Assembly: GCF_030812475.1 (NCBI RefSeq)
Contig: NZ_JAUSSR010000016.1
Span: forward strand, 62,001-126,000
Length of the DNA stretch: 64,000 nt
Direction: 5' to 3'
Source of the DNA: Pseudomonas lini
GTDB taxonomy: Bacteria > Pseudomonadota > Gammaproteobacteria > Pseudomonadales > Pseudomonadaceae
Positions 40,990 to 49,664 of the stretch are shown here, piece after piece. Numbering within the stretch: the stretch's first letter is position 1; every line of letters begins with the position of its first letter. Both the position numbers and the translations under genes were made by a program. The notes under the pieces were generated by a model. That model saw only the letters and a list, made by a program, of their open reading frames with translations. It searched no databases and was not told the origin of the DNA.

Positions 40990-41835
40990 TCAGCGCGGTA
41001 GCTTCAAGTTGTTCCACACGGCCAGGCTCGCCTCGGCCTGGTTAAGGGTATAGAAATGTAGGCCCGGTGCCCCGCCCTGCAATAAACGTTCACACATTTC
41101 TGTGATGACCTGCTCGCCGAAACGCTGAATGCTTGCCGTATCGTCGGAATAGGCTTCCAGCTGCTTGCGGATCCAGCGCGGGATTTCCGCGCCGCAGGCA
41201 TCGGAGAAACGTGCGAGCTTGCTGTAGTTGGTGATCGGCATGATGCCCGGCACGATCGGGATGTCCACGCCCAACGCCTGCACTCGCTCGACGAAGTAGA
41301 AGTAGCTGTCGGCGTTGAAGAAGTACTGGGTGATCGCACTGTTGGCGCCGGCGTTGGCCTTGCGCACGAAGTTGGTCAGATCGTCTTCGAAGTTGCGCGC
41401 TTGCGGGTGCATTTCCGGGTACGCGGCGACTTCGATGTGGAAATGATCGCCGGTTTCTTCACGAATGAAGTCAACCAGGTCATTGGCATGGCGCAATTCA
41501 CCGCTGGCCATGCCCATGCCCGAAGGCAGGTCACCGCGCAGGGCAACGATACGGGTGATGCCGGCTGACTTGTATTGCTTCAGCAGGCCGCGCAGGTCGT
41601 CCTTGCTGTCGCCAACGCAGGACAGATGCGGTGCGGCAGGTATTTTGACTTCGCTTTCGAGCTGCAACACGGTGCTGAGCGTCCGATCACGGGTCGAGCC
41701 GCCAGCGCCGTAGGTGCAGGAGAAAAAATCAGGGTTGTACGCGGCCAGCTGACGAGCAGTAGCGAGCAGTTTTTCATGCCCAGCATCGGTCTTCGTAGGG
41801 AAGAACTCGAAGCTGTAGCGACGGTCTTGGGACAT
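40990..41835 (-). CDS. metF: 5,10-methylenetetrahydrofolate reductase
   Basis: FAD enzyme reducing methylene-THF to methyl-THF, the methyl donor for methionine synthesis. The 281-residue protein shows YSFEFFPTKTDAG, FFSCTYGAGGSTRDRT (catalytic region), LRGDLPSG, HIEVAAYPEMHP, ITQYFFNADSYFYFV and GAPGLHFYTLN. ATG 41835 has AAGGA 7 nt upstream and gives MSQDRRYSFEF; a second ATG 6 nt earlier is less well placed. It lies downstream of ahcY on the same strand with a REPIN between. Together they serve the methionine/SAM cycle. Confidence 0.97.
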   Translation of the reverse strand: MSQDRRYSFEFFPTKTDAGHEKLLATARQLAAYNPDFFSCTYGAGGSTRDRTLSTVLQLESEVKIPAAPHLSCVGDSKDDLRGLLKQYKSAGITRIVALRGDLPSGMGMASGELRHANDLVDFIREETGDHFHIEVAAYPEMHPQARNFEDDLTNFVRKANAGANSAITQYFFNADSYFYFVERVQALGVDIPIVPGIMPITNYSKLARFSDACGAEIPRWIRKQLEAYSDDTASIQRFGEQVITEMCERLLQGGAPGLHFYTLNQAEASLAVWNNLKLPR

Positions 41836-41874
41836 GGTCATATCCTTGGAAGCGCGTAGGGCGGAGGCTGGCCC

Positions 41875-41981
41875 CCTGTAGGAGCGAGCTTGCTCGCGAA
41901 AAACGTAAGAGCAACGCGTTCATCCAGACAGCACGCGTTATCGTTTACGTCCATCGCGAGCAAGCTCGCTCCTACAGGAGA
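41875..41981. repeat. REPIN
   Basis: Inverted arms tgtaggagcgagcttgctcg and complement with a spacer of about 55 bp, between ahcY and metF. Confidence 0.88.
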
Positions 41982-42036
41982 GCAGGCGACGCGGTGCGCA
42001 GGACACACCGCGATCGCCAGCAAAACCTGCGGCGAA

Positions 42037-43446
42037 TCAGTAGCGGTAAGCGTGCGGTTTGAACGGGCCTTCGACCGTCACACCGATGTAGTCGGCTTGA
42101 GTCTTGGTCAGTTGAGTCACCACGCCGCCGAAACCGCGGACCATTTCCAGGGCCACTTCCTCGTCGAGTTTCTTCGGCAGTACTTCAACCGTCAGGCGCT
42201 CGGCTTTCTGCTCTGGCGACAGGTCGGCGTATTTCTGGCCGAACAGGAAGATCTGCGCCAGAACCTGGTTGGCAAACGAACCGTCCATGATGCGGCTCGG
42301 GTGACCGGTGGCGTTGCCCAGGTTAACCAGGCGACCTTCGGCCAGCAGGATCAGGTAGTCGTCGTTCTGGGCGTCGAACGCGCCAGGACCGGTACGGTGA
42401 ATCTTGTGAACCTGTGGCTTCACTTCTTCCCATGCCCAGTTCTTGCGCATGAAAGCGGTGTCGATTTCGTTGTCGAAGTGGCCGATGTTGCAGACGACAG
42501 CGCGCTTCTTCAGGGCTTTGAGCATGTTCGCATCGCAAACATTGACGTTGCCGGTGGTGGTCACGATCAGGTCGATCTTGCCCAGCAGCGCTTTGTCGAT
42601 GCTTGCTTCGGTACCGTTGTTGATACCGTCGATGAATGGCGATACCAGCTCGTAGCCGTCCATGCAGGCTTGCATGGCGCAGATCGGGTCGACTTCGGAC
42701 ACCTTGACGATCATGCCTTCCTGACGCAGGGACTGGGCCGAGCCCTTGCCTACGTCACCGTAACCGATGACCAGCGCTTGCTTGCCGGACAGCAGGTGGT
42801 CGGTGCCGCGCTTGATCGCGTCGTTCAGGCTGTGACGGCAGCCGTACTTGTTGTCGTTCTTGCTCTTGGTCACCGAGTCGTTGACATTGATGGCCGGGAT
42901 TTTCAGCTCGCCCTTGGCCAGCATGTCCAACAGGCGGTGAACGCCGGTGGTGGTCTCTTCGGTCACGCCGTGGACGCGGTCCAGGATCGCCGGGTATTTC
43001 TTGTGCAGCAGCTCGGTCAGGTCGCCGCCGTCGTCGAGGATCATGTTGGCATCCCAAGGCGCGCCATCTTTCAGGATGGTTTGCTCCAGGCACCACTCGT
43101 ACTCTGCTTCAGTCTCGCCTTTCCAGGCGAACACCGGGATGCCGGCAGCGGCGATCGCGGCAGCGGCCTGATCCTGAGTCGAGAAAATGTTGCAGGACGA
43201 CCAGCGCACTTCGGCACCCAGGGCAACCAGGGTTTCGATCAGCACGGCAGTCTGAATGGTCATGTGGATGCAGCCGAGGATCTTCGCGCCTTTGAGCGGT
43301 TGCTCGACAGAGTACTTGCGGCGCAGACCCATCAGGGCTGGCATTTCGGATTCGGCGATGATGGTTTCGCGACGGCCCCAGGCAGCCAGGGACATGTCGG
43401 CGACTTTGTAATCGTTAAAATCTGCAGGCGTGATAACAGCGCTCAT
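42037..43446 (-). CDS. ahcY: S-adenosylhomocysteinase
   Basis: NAD-dependent hydrolase converting S-adenosylhomocysteine to homocysteine and adenosine, relieving product inhibition of methyltransferases. It has 469 residues, the bacterial length with the extra insertion. LGCIHMTIQTAVLIETL, AWKGETEAEYEWCLE, DDGGDLTELLH, the NAD motif VIGYGDVGKGSAQ and the C-terminal KPHAYRY (NAD-contacting Lys and Tyr) are present. GGAGG lies 7 nt before ATG 43446. Expression is expected to rise with SAH through the riboswitch just upstream. Confidence 0.98.
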   Translation of the reverse strand: MSAVITPADFNDYKVADMSLAAWGRRETIIAESEMPALMGLRRKYSVEQPLKGAKILGCIHMTIQTAVLIETLVALGAEVRWSSCNIFSTQDQAAAAIAAAGIPVFAWKGETEAEYEWCLEQTILKDGAPWDANMILDDGGDLTELLHKKYPAILDRVHGVTEETTTGVHRLLDMLAKGELKIPAINVNDSVTKSKNDNKYGCRHSLNDAIKRGTDHLLSGKQALVIGYGDVGKGSAQSLRQEGMIVKVSEVDPICAMQACMDGYELVSPFIDGINNGTEASIDKALLGKIDLIVTTTGNVNVCDANMLKALKKRAVVCNIGHFDNEIDTAFMRKNWAWEEVKPQVHKIHRTGPGAFDAQNDDYLILLAEGRLVNLGNATGHPSRIMDGSFANQVLAQIFLFGQKYADLSPEQKAERLTVEVLPKKLDEEVALEMVRGFGGVVTQLTKTQADYIGVTVEGPFKPHAYRY

Positions 43447-43452
43447 GAAGAG

Positions 43453-43476
43453 CCTCCATTCGTAATGTATGCGAAT
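43453..43476 (-). promoter_or_regulatory. Hairpin abutting the ahcY ribosome-binding site
   Basis: CATTCG and CGAATG (6-bp stem, 9-nt loop) lie between the SAH aptamer and GGAGG. It could be part of the expression platform that changes access to the ribosome site; this is inferred from position. Confidence 0.45.
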
Positions 43477-43568
43477 GGGCGCCGTTGTGCGTTTAGTGTC
43501 TGGCCGTGGCCAGGCAACGCCCCATCCGAGCCTGACAGGTCGAACCTGCTGCAGCGCCCCTCGGACAG
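43475..43568 (-). promoter_or_regulatory. SAH riboswitch upstream of ahcY
   Basis: On the minus strand the leader contains TCCGAGGGGCGCTGCAGC, a variable hairpin (CAGGTTCGACCTG), CAGGCTCGGATGGGG and, further on, ACAACGGCGCCCATT. These match the conserved blocks of the SAH riboswitch, including the GCGCUGC core and the ACGGCGC strand that closes the pseudoknot. This class is established upstream of ahcY in pseudomonads and turns expression on when SAH accumulates. The surrounding 320-bp gap holds no gene. Confidence 0.93.
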
Positions 43569-43766
43569 GTGGCGGGAAAACGGTATCAAGTACAGGTTAC
43601 CGTTTTGAAACGGTGGCGATTATAGCGGGCTATTCTTATCTTCCAAAGCGTTTCCGTTGATCAATGTCCGAACGGTAATCGAGGCCATAGGCGATGCTCA
43701 ATAGAGCTCTGGCCCGGGCTCTGCCATGATGGCCGGCATCAATCGGCAAGACGGTCAGGAGTGAAC

Positions 43767-44165
43767 ATGAATTTCCACACCCGCAAATGGGTAAAACCTG
43801 AAGACCTCAACCCCAACGGCACATTGTTCGGTGGCAGCCTGTTGCGCTGGCTCGACGAAGAAGCGGCGATCTATGCGATTGTCCAGCTGGGCAACCAGCG
43901 AGTGGTCACCAAGTACATTTCCGAAATCAACTTCGTCAGCGCCTCGCGCCAGGGCGACATCATCGAACTAGGCATCACCGCCACCGAGTTCGGTCGCACT
44001 TCGATCACCCTGAAGTGCGAAGTGCGCAACAAGATCACCCGCAAAAGCATCCTGACGGTGGACAAGATAGTCTTCGTCAACCTGGGTGAAGACGGCTTGC
44101 CCGCCCCCCACGGCCAGACCGAGATCAAGTACGTCAAGGATCAGTTCAGGGACAAGGACGAGTAA
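43767..44165 (+). CDS. Acyl-CoA thioesterase (YciA-like hotdog protein)
   Basis: Hotdog-fold thioesterase of 132 residues. The N-terminal PEDLNPNGTLFGGSLLRWLDEEAAIYA carries the conserved N-x-x-G-x-x-F-G-G and D-E active-site region (split by eye), followed by FVSASRQGDIIELG. Expected to hydrolyse short or medium acyl-CoAs. AGGAG stands just before the ATG at 43767; a GTG 6 nt upstream is in frame but less well spaced. It is a single gene between the ahcY leader and a REP-rich gap. Confidence 0.9.
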   Translation: MNFHTRKWVKPEDLNPNGTLFGGSLLRWLDEEAAIYAIVQLGNQRVVTKYISEINFVSASRQGDIIELGITATEFGRTSITLKCEVRNKITRKSILTVDKIVFVNLGEDGLPAPHGQTEIKYVKDQFRDKDE

Positions 44166-44174
44166 TGCGAGTCC

Positions 44175-44352
44175 GTAGGAGCTGGCTTGCCAGCGAAGGC
44201 GCCATAAGCGTCCCTACAGAAATCCGGGAACCCCCAGAAACCCCAGAACCCCCAGAAACCTAAGAACCTTCAGAACCCTAAGAACCCTCCAGAACCCTAA
44301 GAACCCCCAAAAACCGAGTCGCCCCCTTCGCCAGCAAGCCGGCTCCTACAGC
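44175..44352. repeat. REP arms around a short tandem repeat
   Basis: One REP arm (gtaggagctggcttgccag, 44175-44201) and a second inverted arm (cttcgccagcaagccggctc, 44327-44352) flank a run at about 44227-44317 made of imperfect units such as cagaaccctaagaaccccc. No coding potential is seen in the 266-bp gap. Confidence 0.8.
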
Positions 44353-44431
44353 CGTTTGTTTATCCGAACACTGAACAGCTCCGCCCCCCGCGTGTCCTAA
44401 CTACATCGCACGCCACCGGTTCCGGAGCCAT

Positions 44432-45319
44432 ATGGACACGCAAAAAGACGGCAAGACCCCGAACCTCTCGGCGCAAGAGAAAAAAGAAGTCGACAAGAGC
44501 CAGCCCCCGCGCGCCGCGGTACTGCACGAAATCATCCGCGCCCAGGGCGACCTGGAGCTCGAGCGCAGCGTCGCCGCCCTGTGGTGGTCGGCCCTCGCGG
44601 CCGGCCTGACAATGGGGCTGTCGCTGATGGCCATGGGCCTGCTCAATTCACGCCTACCGGACGGCGAAGGCTTCAAGGTGATTGCCAGCTTCGGTTACTG
44701 CGCGGGTTTCCTGGCAGTGATTCTCGCCCGTCAGCAGCTTTTCACCGAGAACACGCTGACGGCGGTCCTGCCGGTCATGACCAAACCTTCACTGAACAAT
44801 TTCGGGCGATTGCTGCGTCTGTGGTCGGTGGTGCTGGTGGGCAACCTGTGCGGCACGATACTGGTGGCTTATGTGATGCTGCACCTGCCGATTTTCGACA
44901 GCAAGACTGACCTGGCCTTCCTCGATATCGGCCGCAAGATCATGGAGAACGACGCCAGCCAGATGTTCGCCAAGGGCATCGTGTCAGGCTGGATGATCGC
45001 GACCATGGTCTGGATGATCCCGTCCATGGAGAGCGCCAAGATGTGGATCATCATTCTCATCACCTACCTGATGGCGCTGGGGGACTTCACCCACATCGTG
45101 GTCGGTTCGGCCGAGGTGTCGTATCTGGTGTTTGCCGGCGAGTTGCCGTGGAAGGACTTCTGGCTGATATTCGCCGGGCCGACGCTGGTGGGCAATATCA
45201 TTGGTGGCAGCTTTATTTTCGCGCTGATCAGCCATGCGCAGATTCGCAGTGAAAGCGGGCCGCCAAAGGAATCTGCGGATCAAGCCCAGGAACCTGACCC
45301 GCAGAAAACCAGGAAGTAA
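44432..45319 (+). CDS. Formate/nitrite transporter family protein (YfdC-like)
   Basis: Integral membrane channel of the FNT family, 295 residues. A hydrophilic N-terminal stretch (1-45) is followed by about six helices. SAQEKKEVDKSQPPRAAVLHE is of the YfdC type. RQQLFTENTLTAVLPV and VVLVGNLCGTILVAYVM match the FNT re-entrant loop and helix pattern, and FVHIVVG-like DFTHIVVGSAEVSYLVFAG is also typical. Substrate in this subfamily is not established. GGAG precedes the ATG by 5 nt. Confidence 0.88.
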   Translation: MDTQKDGKTPNLSAQEKKEVDKSQPPRAAVLHEIIRAQGDLELERSVAALWWSALAAGLTMGLSLMAMGLLNSRLPDGEGFKVIASFGYCAGFLAVILARQQLFTENTLTAVLPVMTKPSLNNFGRLLRLWSVVLVGNLCGTILVAYVMLHLPIFDSKTDLAFLDIGRKIMENDASQMFAKGIVSGWMIATMVWMIPSMESAKMWIIILITYLMALGDFTHIVVGSAEVSYLVFAGELPWKDFWLIFAGPTLVGNIIGGSFIFALISHAQIRSESGPPKESADQAQEPDPQKTRK

Positions 45320-46585
45320 TCAGTGATGCCCGGCCTGTGCCACTGGTGCAGGCTCATCACGGGTGACCTGTTTGACCAGCTTGCCGATGCTCAAGCCCTG
45401 CAACAGGATCGACGACAGCACCACGATGTAGGTGATGCTCAACAGCAAATCGCGCTCGGGACCCAGCGGCAAGGCCAGGGCCAGCGCCACTGAAACACCG
45501 CCACGCAACCCCCCCCAGGTTAGAATCCGGATCGTCCCGCGTGGGACAGTGCGCCAGCGCCGCAACAAGAGGATGGCCGGTGCCACCGTCAGCAGGCGCG
45601 ACAGCAGAATCGCCAAGGCCAGCAAACTCGCCGCCAGCACATGCAGCCAGTTGAACGGTAGCAGCAACAGCTCCATACCGATCAGGGCGAACAGCAGCGC
45701 GTTGAGCATGTCGTCGAGCAACTCCCAGAAACCGTCCAGGTATCTGCGGGTCATGTCGTTCATCGCCAGGTTGCGACCCAGGTTACCGATGATCAGCCCG
45801 GCGACCACCATCGCGATCGGCGCGGAAACGTGCAACTCCGACGCCATGGCCGATCCACCGATCACCAGCGCCAGGGTGAGCATGACCTCGATCTGGTGCT
45901 GTTCGATGCTCTTGATCATCAGGTACACCAGATAACCGATCAGCCCACCAAACAGCACGCCGCCAATCGCCTCGTGGGCGAACAGCATGGCGGTGGCGCC
46001 GAGGGTTGGGGTTTCGCCCAGTTGGGCGATGCCGAGCAGCACGGTGAACACCACGACCGCGGTGCCATCGTTGAACAGCGACTCGCCGACGATGGTGGTT
46101 TTCAGTGGCTTGGACGCATTGGCGGTCCGCAGCACACCGAGCACCGCGATCGGATCGGTGGGGGAGATCAGCGCACCGAACAGCAGGCAATAAAGAAAGC
46201 TGACGTGCCAGCCAAACAGGGCAAAAATGTAGTAGGCCAGGCTGCCGATCACGACGGTGGCGATCAACACGCCGAAGGTCGCCAGCAGGCCGATCGGCCA
46301 GCGGTAGCTGCGCAGGTCATTCAAGTTGACGTGCAGGGCGCCGGCGAACAGCAGGAAGGACAGCATCCAGTTCATCAGCAGATCGCCGAAGTCGATCTGG
46401 CCGATCAACTGTTGCACACGTTCTTCCAGGCCCGGATAGCCGATAAAGCTCAGGCCTTGCAGCAGCAGCGAGAATATCAACGCCGTGACCATGACGCCGA
46501 TGGTCGGGGGCAGGCCGATGAAGCGGAAATTCACATAGGTGAGCAGTGTGGTGAGGCAGATAAACGCAGCGACAAGTTCAAGCAT
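45320..46585 (-). CDS. CPA1-type Na+/H+ antiporter
   Basis: Cation:proton antiporter of the CPA1 family, 421 residues with about 12 membrane helices. The ion-binding core is LLFGALISPTDPIAVLGVL, in which the aspartate pair region S-P-T-D-P is characteristic of bacterial NhaP-type and eukaryotic NHE exchangers; VGESLFNDGTAVVVFTVLLG carries the F-N-D-G motif. TWGGLRGGVSVALAL near the C-terminus is also conserved. It is convergent with the FNT gene (its stop is adjacent to the FNT stop), without a visible terminator between them. Confidence 0.93.
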   Translation of the reverse strand: MLELVAAFICLTTLLTYVNFRFIGLPPTIGVMVTALIFSLLLQGLSFIGYPGLEERVQQLIGQIDFGDLLMNWMLSFLLFAGALHVNLNDLRSYRWPIGLLATFGVLIATVVIGSLAYYIFALFGWHVSFLYCLLFGALISPTDPIAVLGVLRTANASKPLKTTIVGESLFNDGTAVVVFTVLLGIAQLGETPTLGATAMLFAHEAIGGVLFGGLIGYLVYLMIKSIEQHQIEVMLTLALVIGGSAMASELHVSAPIAMVVAGLIIGNLGRNLAMNDMTRRYLDGFWELLDDMLNALLFALIGMELLLLPFNWLHVLAASLLALAILLSRLLTVAPAILLLRRWRTVPRGTIRILTWGGLRGGVSVALALALPLGPERDLLLSITYIVVLSSILLQGLSIGKLVKQVTRDEPAPVAQAGHH

Positions 46586-46655
46586 CCGGGGTCCTTGGAT
46601 GGAGAGGTAGGGGGGAACGGGGTTGTAACATTGGGCAGTTACACCGCGTCAACTT

Positions 46656-46748
46656 CTTCGCGAGCAAGCCCGCTCCCACATGGGTTTCGGTTGTACCCAG
46701 AATCTGTGTTCACTGGAGATCCAATGTGGGAGCGGGCTTGCTCGCGAA
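46656..46748. repeat. REPIN
   Basis: Arms ttcgcgagcaagcccgctcc and complement with the aatctgtgttcactggagatcc spacer type (one block of it), between two minus-strand transporter genes. Confidence 0.88.
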
Positions 46749-46774
46749 AGCAGTGTCCGCCGCGATGCATTTAT

Positions 46775-47944
46775 TCAGCCGGACACATTGACCGCAGCCG
46801 CACCGCGACGTTGCAAGTAGATGAAGAAAAGCGCCACCAGCACCGTCAACCCACTGACCAGCGCTCCCGTCCACGGCAGGTCCGCCAGATCCGCCCCACT
46901 GGCTACCACCAACCCGCCAATCCATGCGCCCGCCGCATTACCCAGATTGAATGCGCTCTGATTCAGCGTCGAGCCAAGGTTCGGCGCCTCATGCGCCTCA
47001 TCGATGATCAGCAGTTGCAGGATCGGGCACAGCGCAAACGCGAAAACCCCCCACAACACCAACGTGATCGCCGCCGGAATGACCGAATGGCTGGTCTGGC
47101 TGAAAGCCGCCAGGACCACGACTACCGCCAGCGCCATGCCCACCAGCGACGGCAACAAGCGACTGTCCGCCAGTCGCCCGCCGAGCATGCTGCCCGCGGT
47201 CAGACCAACCCCGAACAACAGCAGCATGATCGTCACCCCGTGAGGGCTGACGCCGGTGATGTCCTGAAGAATAGGGGCGATATAGGTAAACACGCTGAAC
47301 AGGCTGGTCGACGCCAGCACGCTCATGCCCAGCGCCAGCAACACATTGACCTTGCCCAATACTTTGAATTCACTGGCCAGGTTGGCCTTGTCCATCGTGA
47401 TGTCTTTAGGCAGCCAGACCCACTGCGCGATCGCCGCGAGCACGCCGATCACTGACACGACCCAGAAGGTCGAACGCCAGCCGGCGTACTGTCCTAGCGC
47501 GGTGCCCAAGGGCACGCCGAGCACGTTGGCCAGGGTCAGGCCGGTAAACATCATGGCAATCGCCTGGGCGCGTTTGTTCGGTGCCACCAACCCGGCCGCG
47601 ACGACCGAGCCGATGCCAAAGAAGGCACCATGGCACAGCGCAGTGATCACGCGCGCGGCCATCAGCGTGGCGTAGTTCGGCGCCAGGGCGCAGAGGATAT
47701 TGCCCAGGATGAACATCAGGGTCATGCCCAGCAGCGTCGCTTTGCGCGGCATATTGGCGGTGCCGACCGCGAGGATCGGTGCGCCGAACACCACGCCCAG
47801 GGCATAACCGGTGATCAGCAGGCCGGCGTGGGGGATGCTCACGGCAAGGTCGCGGGCGACGTCGGGCAGCAGGCCCATGATGACGAATTCAGTGGTTCCG
47901 ATGCCGAATGCGGCAACAGCGAGGGCAAGCAAGGCGAGTGGCAT
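46775..47944 (-). CDS. MFS drug-resistance-type transporter (DHA1)
   Basis: Major facilitator of 389 residues and 12 helices, of the AraJ/YdhP type. The start is PLALLALAVAAFGIGTTEFVI and continues with GLLPDVARDLAVSIPHAGLLITGYALGVVFGAP (read in parts), a hallmark of this group. MAARVITALCHGAFFGIGSV carries motif C-like residues. ATG 47944 is chosen; an in-frame TTG 6 nt upstream is not needed. Likely efflux of sugars, arabinose-like compounds or drugs; substrate unknown. Confidence 0.9.
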   Translation of the reverse strand: MPLALLALAVAAFGIGTTEFVIMGLLPDVARDLAVSIPHAGLLITGYALGVVFGAPILAVGTANMPRKATLLGMTLMFILGNILCALAPNYATLMAARVITALCHGAFFGIGSVVAAGLVAPNKRAQAIAMMFTGLTLANVLGVPLGTALGQYAGWRSTFWVVSVIGVLAAIAQWVWLPKDITMDKANLASEFKVLGKVNVLLALGMSVLASTSLFSVFTYIAPILQDITGVSPHGVTIMLLLFGVGLTAGSMLGGRLADSRLLPSLVGMALAVVVVLAAFSQTSHSVIPAAITLVLWGVFAFALCPILQLLIIDEAHEAPNLGSTLNQSAFNLGNAAGAWIGGLVVASGADLADLPWTGALVSGLTVLVALFFIYLQRRGAAAVNVSG

Positions 47945-48127
47945 GCGCAAGGTCTCTGTGGGTGGTCTTGACGCTTTGATCAGGCATACGCATGCCGATG
48001 ACCGTTCTCGACGAGAGCGGACGGTGGCAGGAATTATTGGAATTAGTCTGTGCGCAACTGAGTGCGGCGTGGTCGTTTGCAGTATAAACAGCTGCGGACA
48101 TATGGCGAATCAATTCTCTGCCGGGCC

Positions 48128-48248
48128 CCTGTAGGAGCTGGCTTGCCAGCGAAAAACGTCAAGGCACCGCGTTTAACCAGAAAACACGCGTTATCGTTGA
48201 CGACCTTCGCTGCGGTGCGGCGATCCGACAAGCCAGCTCCTACAGGGG
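48128..48248. repeat. REPIN
   Basis: Arms tgtaggagctggcttgccag and cggcgatccgacaagccagc with a spacer that holds aaaacacgcgttatcgttgac. It lies just before the EamA gene. A long shadow frame reads through it. Confidence 0.85.
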
Positions 48249-48274
48249 GGGCGGGACAACAAAAGGAATGTGCC

Positions 48275-49108
48275 GTGCTTGCAACGGTTTTGGTGTTAGT
48301 GGCGGCGCTGTTGCACGCGGCGTGGAATACTCTGATCAAATTCAGTGCCGAACGCCTGCTGGTGGTGGCCTGCATGGACAGTGTGGCGATGCTCTTCGTC
48401 GCGCTAATGCTGCCATTCGTGGAGTGGCCACCCCTGGAACTCTGGCCGTGGATCCTGGCGTCGGCGGCGTTCGAACTGCTCTATCGCTACTTGTTGATCC
48501 AGGCTTATCGAGTGGGCGATCTCGGGCTTGTTTATCCCCTGATGCGGGGATTGTCGCCATTGGTGGTGCTGGCACTGACGCTGATCTTTGCCGGCGAGGT
48601 GCTGACGAACCAGCAGATTTTCGGAATCCTCTTGATCCCCCTCGGCATGCTTTGCCTGCTATGGCAGGGCGGTGGCGGCGCACGACTGCCGTGGTCGATG
48701 CTGCCGGTGGTGGCGTTGATCGGCCTGTGCATCGGCTGCTACACCTTCATCGATGGCCAGGCTTTGCGGCGCTGGTCCCATCCACTGGACTATCTGGTCT
48801 GGGTGACGTTGCTCAGCGCCTGGCCATTTCCATTGCTGGCGTTGGTGCGCAAGCGACCGGCGTTCATGTTGTTCTGGCGGGAACAATGGCGACTGGGGTT
48901 GGCGGTGGGGTTCTGCGTATTATTCAGCTACGCACTGGTGCTGTGGGCGATGCAACTGGGCTCGATTGCCGAAGCGGCGGCATTGCGTGAGATCAGTGTG
49001 ATTCTGGTGGTGTTGTTCGGCATGCGTTACCTCAAAGAACCTTTCGGCGGGCCGCGGCTCTTAGCCTGTGGGCTGGTATTGATCGGTATGCTGGTAATGA
49101 AATTTTGA
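48275..49108 (+). CDS. EamA/DMT superfamily transporter
   Basis: Drug/metabolite transporter of 277 residues with ten membrane helices in two EamA repeats. LVLVAALLHAAWNTLIKFSA is the first helix and SIAEAAALREISVILVVLFGMRYLKEPF marks the ninth and tenth helices (split by eye). The start is GTG 48275 with AAAGGA 7 nt upstream; the open frame continues to 48062 only through the REPIN. Substrate unknown. Confidence 0.88.
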   Translation: MLATVLVLVAALLHAAWNTLIKFSAERLLVVACMDSVAMLFVALMLPFVEWPPLELWPWILASAAFELLYRYLLIQAYRVGDLGLVYPLMRGLSPLVVLALTLIFAGEVLTNQQIFGILLIPLGMLCLLWQGGGGARLPWSMLPVVALIGLCIGCYTFIDGQALRRWSHPLDYLVWVTLLSAWPFPLLALVRKRPAFMLFWREQWRLGLAVGFCVLFSYALVLWAMQLGSIAEAAALREISVILVVLFGMRYLKEPFGGPRLLACGLVLIGMLVMKF

Positions 49109-49164
49109 CTGGCTCACCGTCGACGAAAACATCGACGCACGACACTTGAAGAAGGGATGGCTTT

Positions 49165-49548
49165 ATGACGGTTGCTCTGTGGTGCATTTTGATCGCGTTT
49201 TTGCTGCCTTACCTGTGCACGTACGTGGCCAAGATCAGTGGCGGGTTCAGGTTGAAAGACAACCATGATCCCCGGGATTTTCTCGATTCGTTGAATGGAT
49301 TCGGCCGTCGTGCCTATGCGGCGCAACTGAACGGTTTTGAAGTGACCCCGGCGTTTGCCGCGGCCGTGATCGTGGCGCACCTGGCGGGCAATGCCGAACT
49401 GGTGACGATCGACGTGCTGGCGGTGTTGTTCATCACCAGCCGGCTGCTGTACATGATTTGCTACCTGGCGGACTGGGCGATTTTGCGGTCGTTGGTGTGG
49501 TTGGTGGGGATGGGGTTGATCGTCGGTTTGTTTGTGGTGTCGGCCTAG
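49165..49548 (+). CDS. MAPEG family membrane protein
   Basis: Four-helix membrane protein of the MAPEG family, 127 residues. Features: WCILIAFLLPYLCTYVAKISG at the start, NHDPRDFLDSLNGFGRRAYAAQLNGFEVTP in the loop after helix 1 (read in two parts), where the R-A-x-x-A-Q-x-N-x-x-E motif is typical, then SRLLYMICYLADWAILRSL. Eukaryotic relatives act on glutathione and eicosanoids; the bacterial role is unknown. GAAGGGATGG precedes the ATG. Confidence 0.88.
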   Translation: MTVALWCILIAFLLPYLCTYVAKISGGFRLKDNHDPRDFLDSLNGFGRRAYAAQLNGFEVTPAFAAAVIVAHLAGNAELVTIDVLAVLFITSRLLYMICYLADWAILRSLVWLVGMGLIVGLFVVSA

Positions 49549-49555
49549 AGGCAGG

Positions 49556-49662
49556 ATCAAAAGATCGCAGCCTGCGGCAGCGCCTACGGGGGCCGGTGTC
49601 CATCCGCGATATGGCGGTGAATGCGGTCAAATGCAAGAGCTGCCGCAGGATGCGATCTTTGC
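49556..49662. repeat. Inverted repeat of a second REP class
   Basis: gatcaaaagatcgcagcctg and caggatgcgatctttgc form the ends of an inverted repeat with gcggcag / ctgccgc inside. This gatcgcagcctgcggcag type is distinct from the gctcgctcccac type in the rest of the window. It lies between the convergent MAPEG and mltA genes. Confidence 0.75.
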
Positions 49663-49664
49663 TT

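Noticed and set aside
48062..48274. N-terminal extension of the EamA transporter
   Set aside because: The extension translates a REPIN (VGAGLPAK and DKPAPTGG type peptide) and lacks a ribosome site; GTG 48275 has one.
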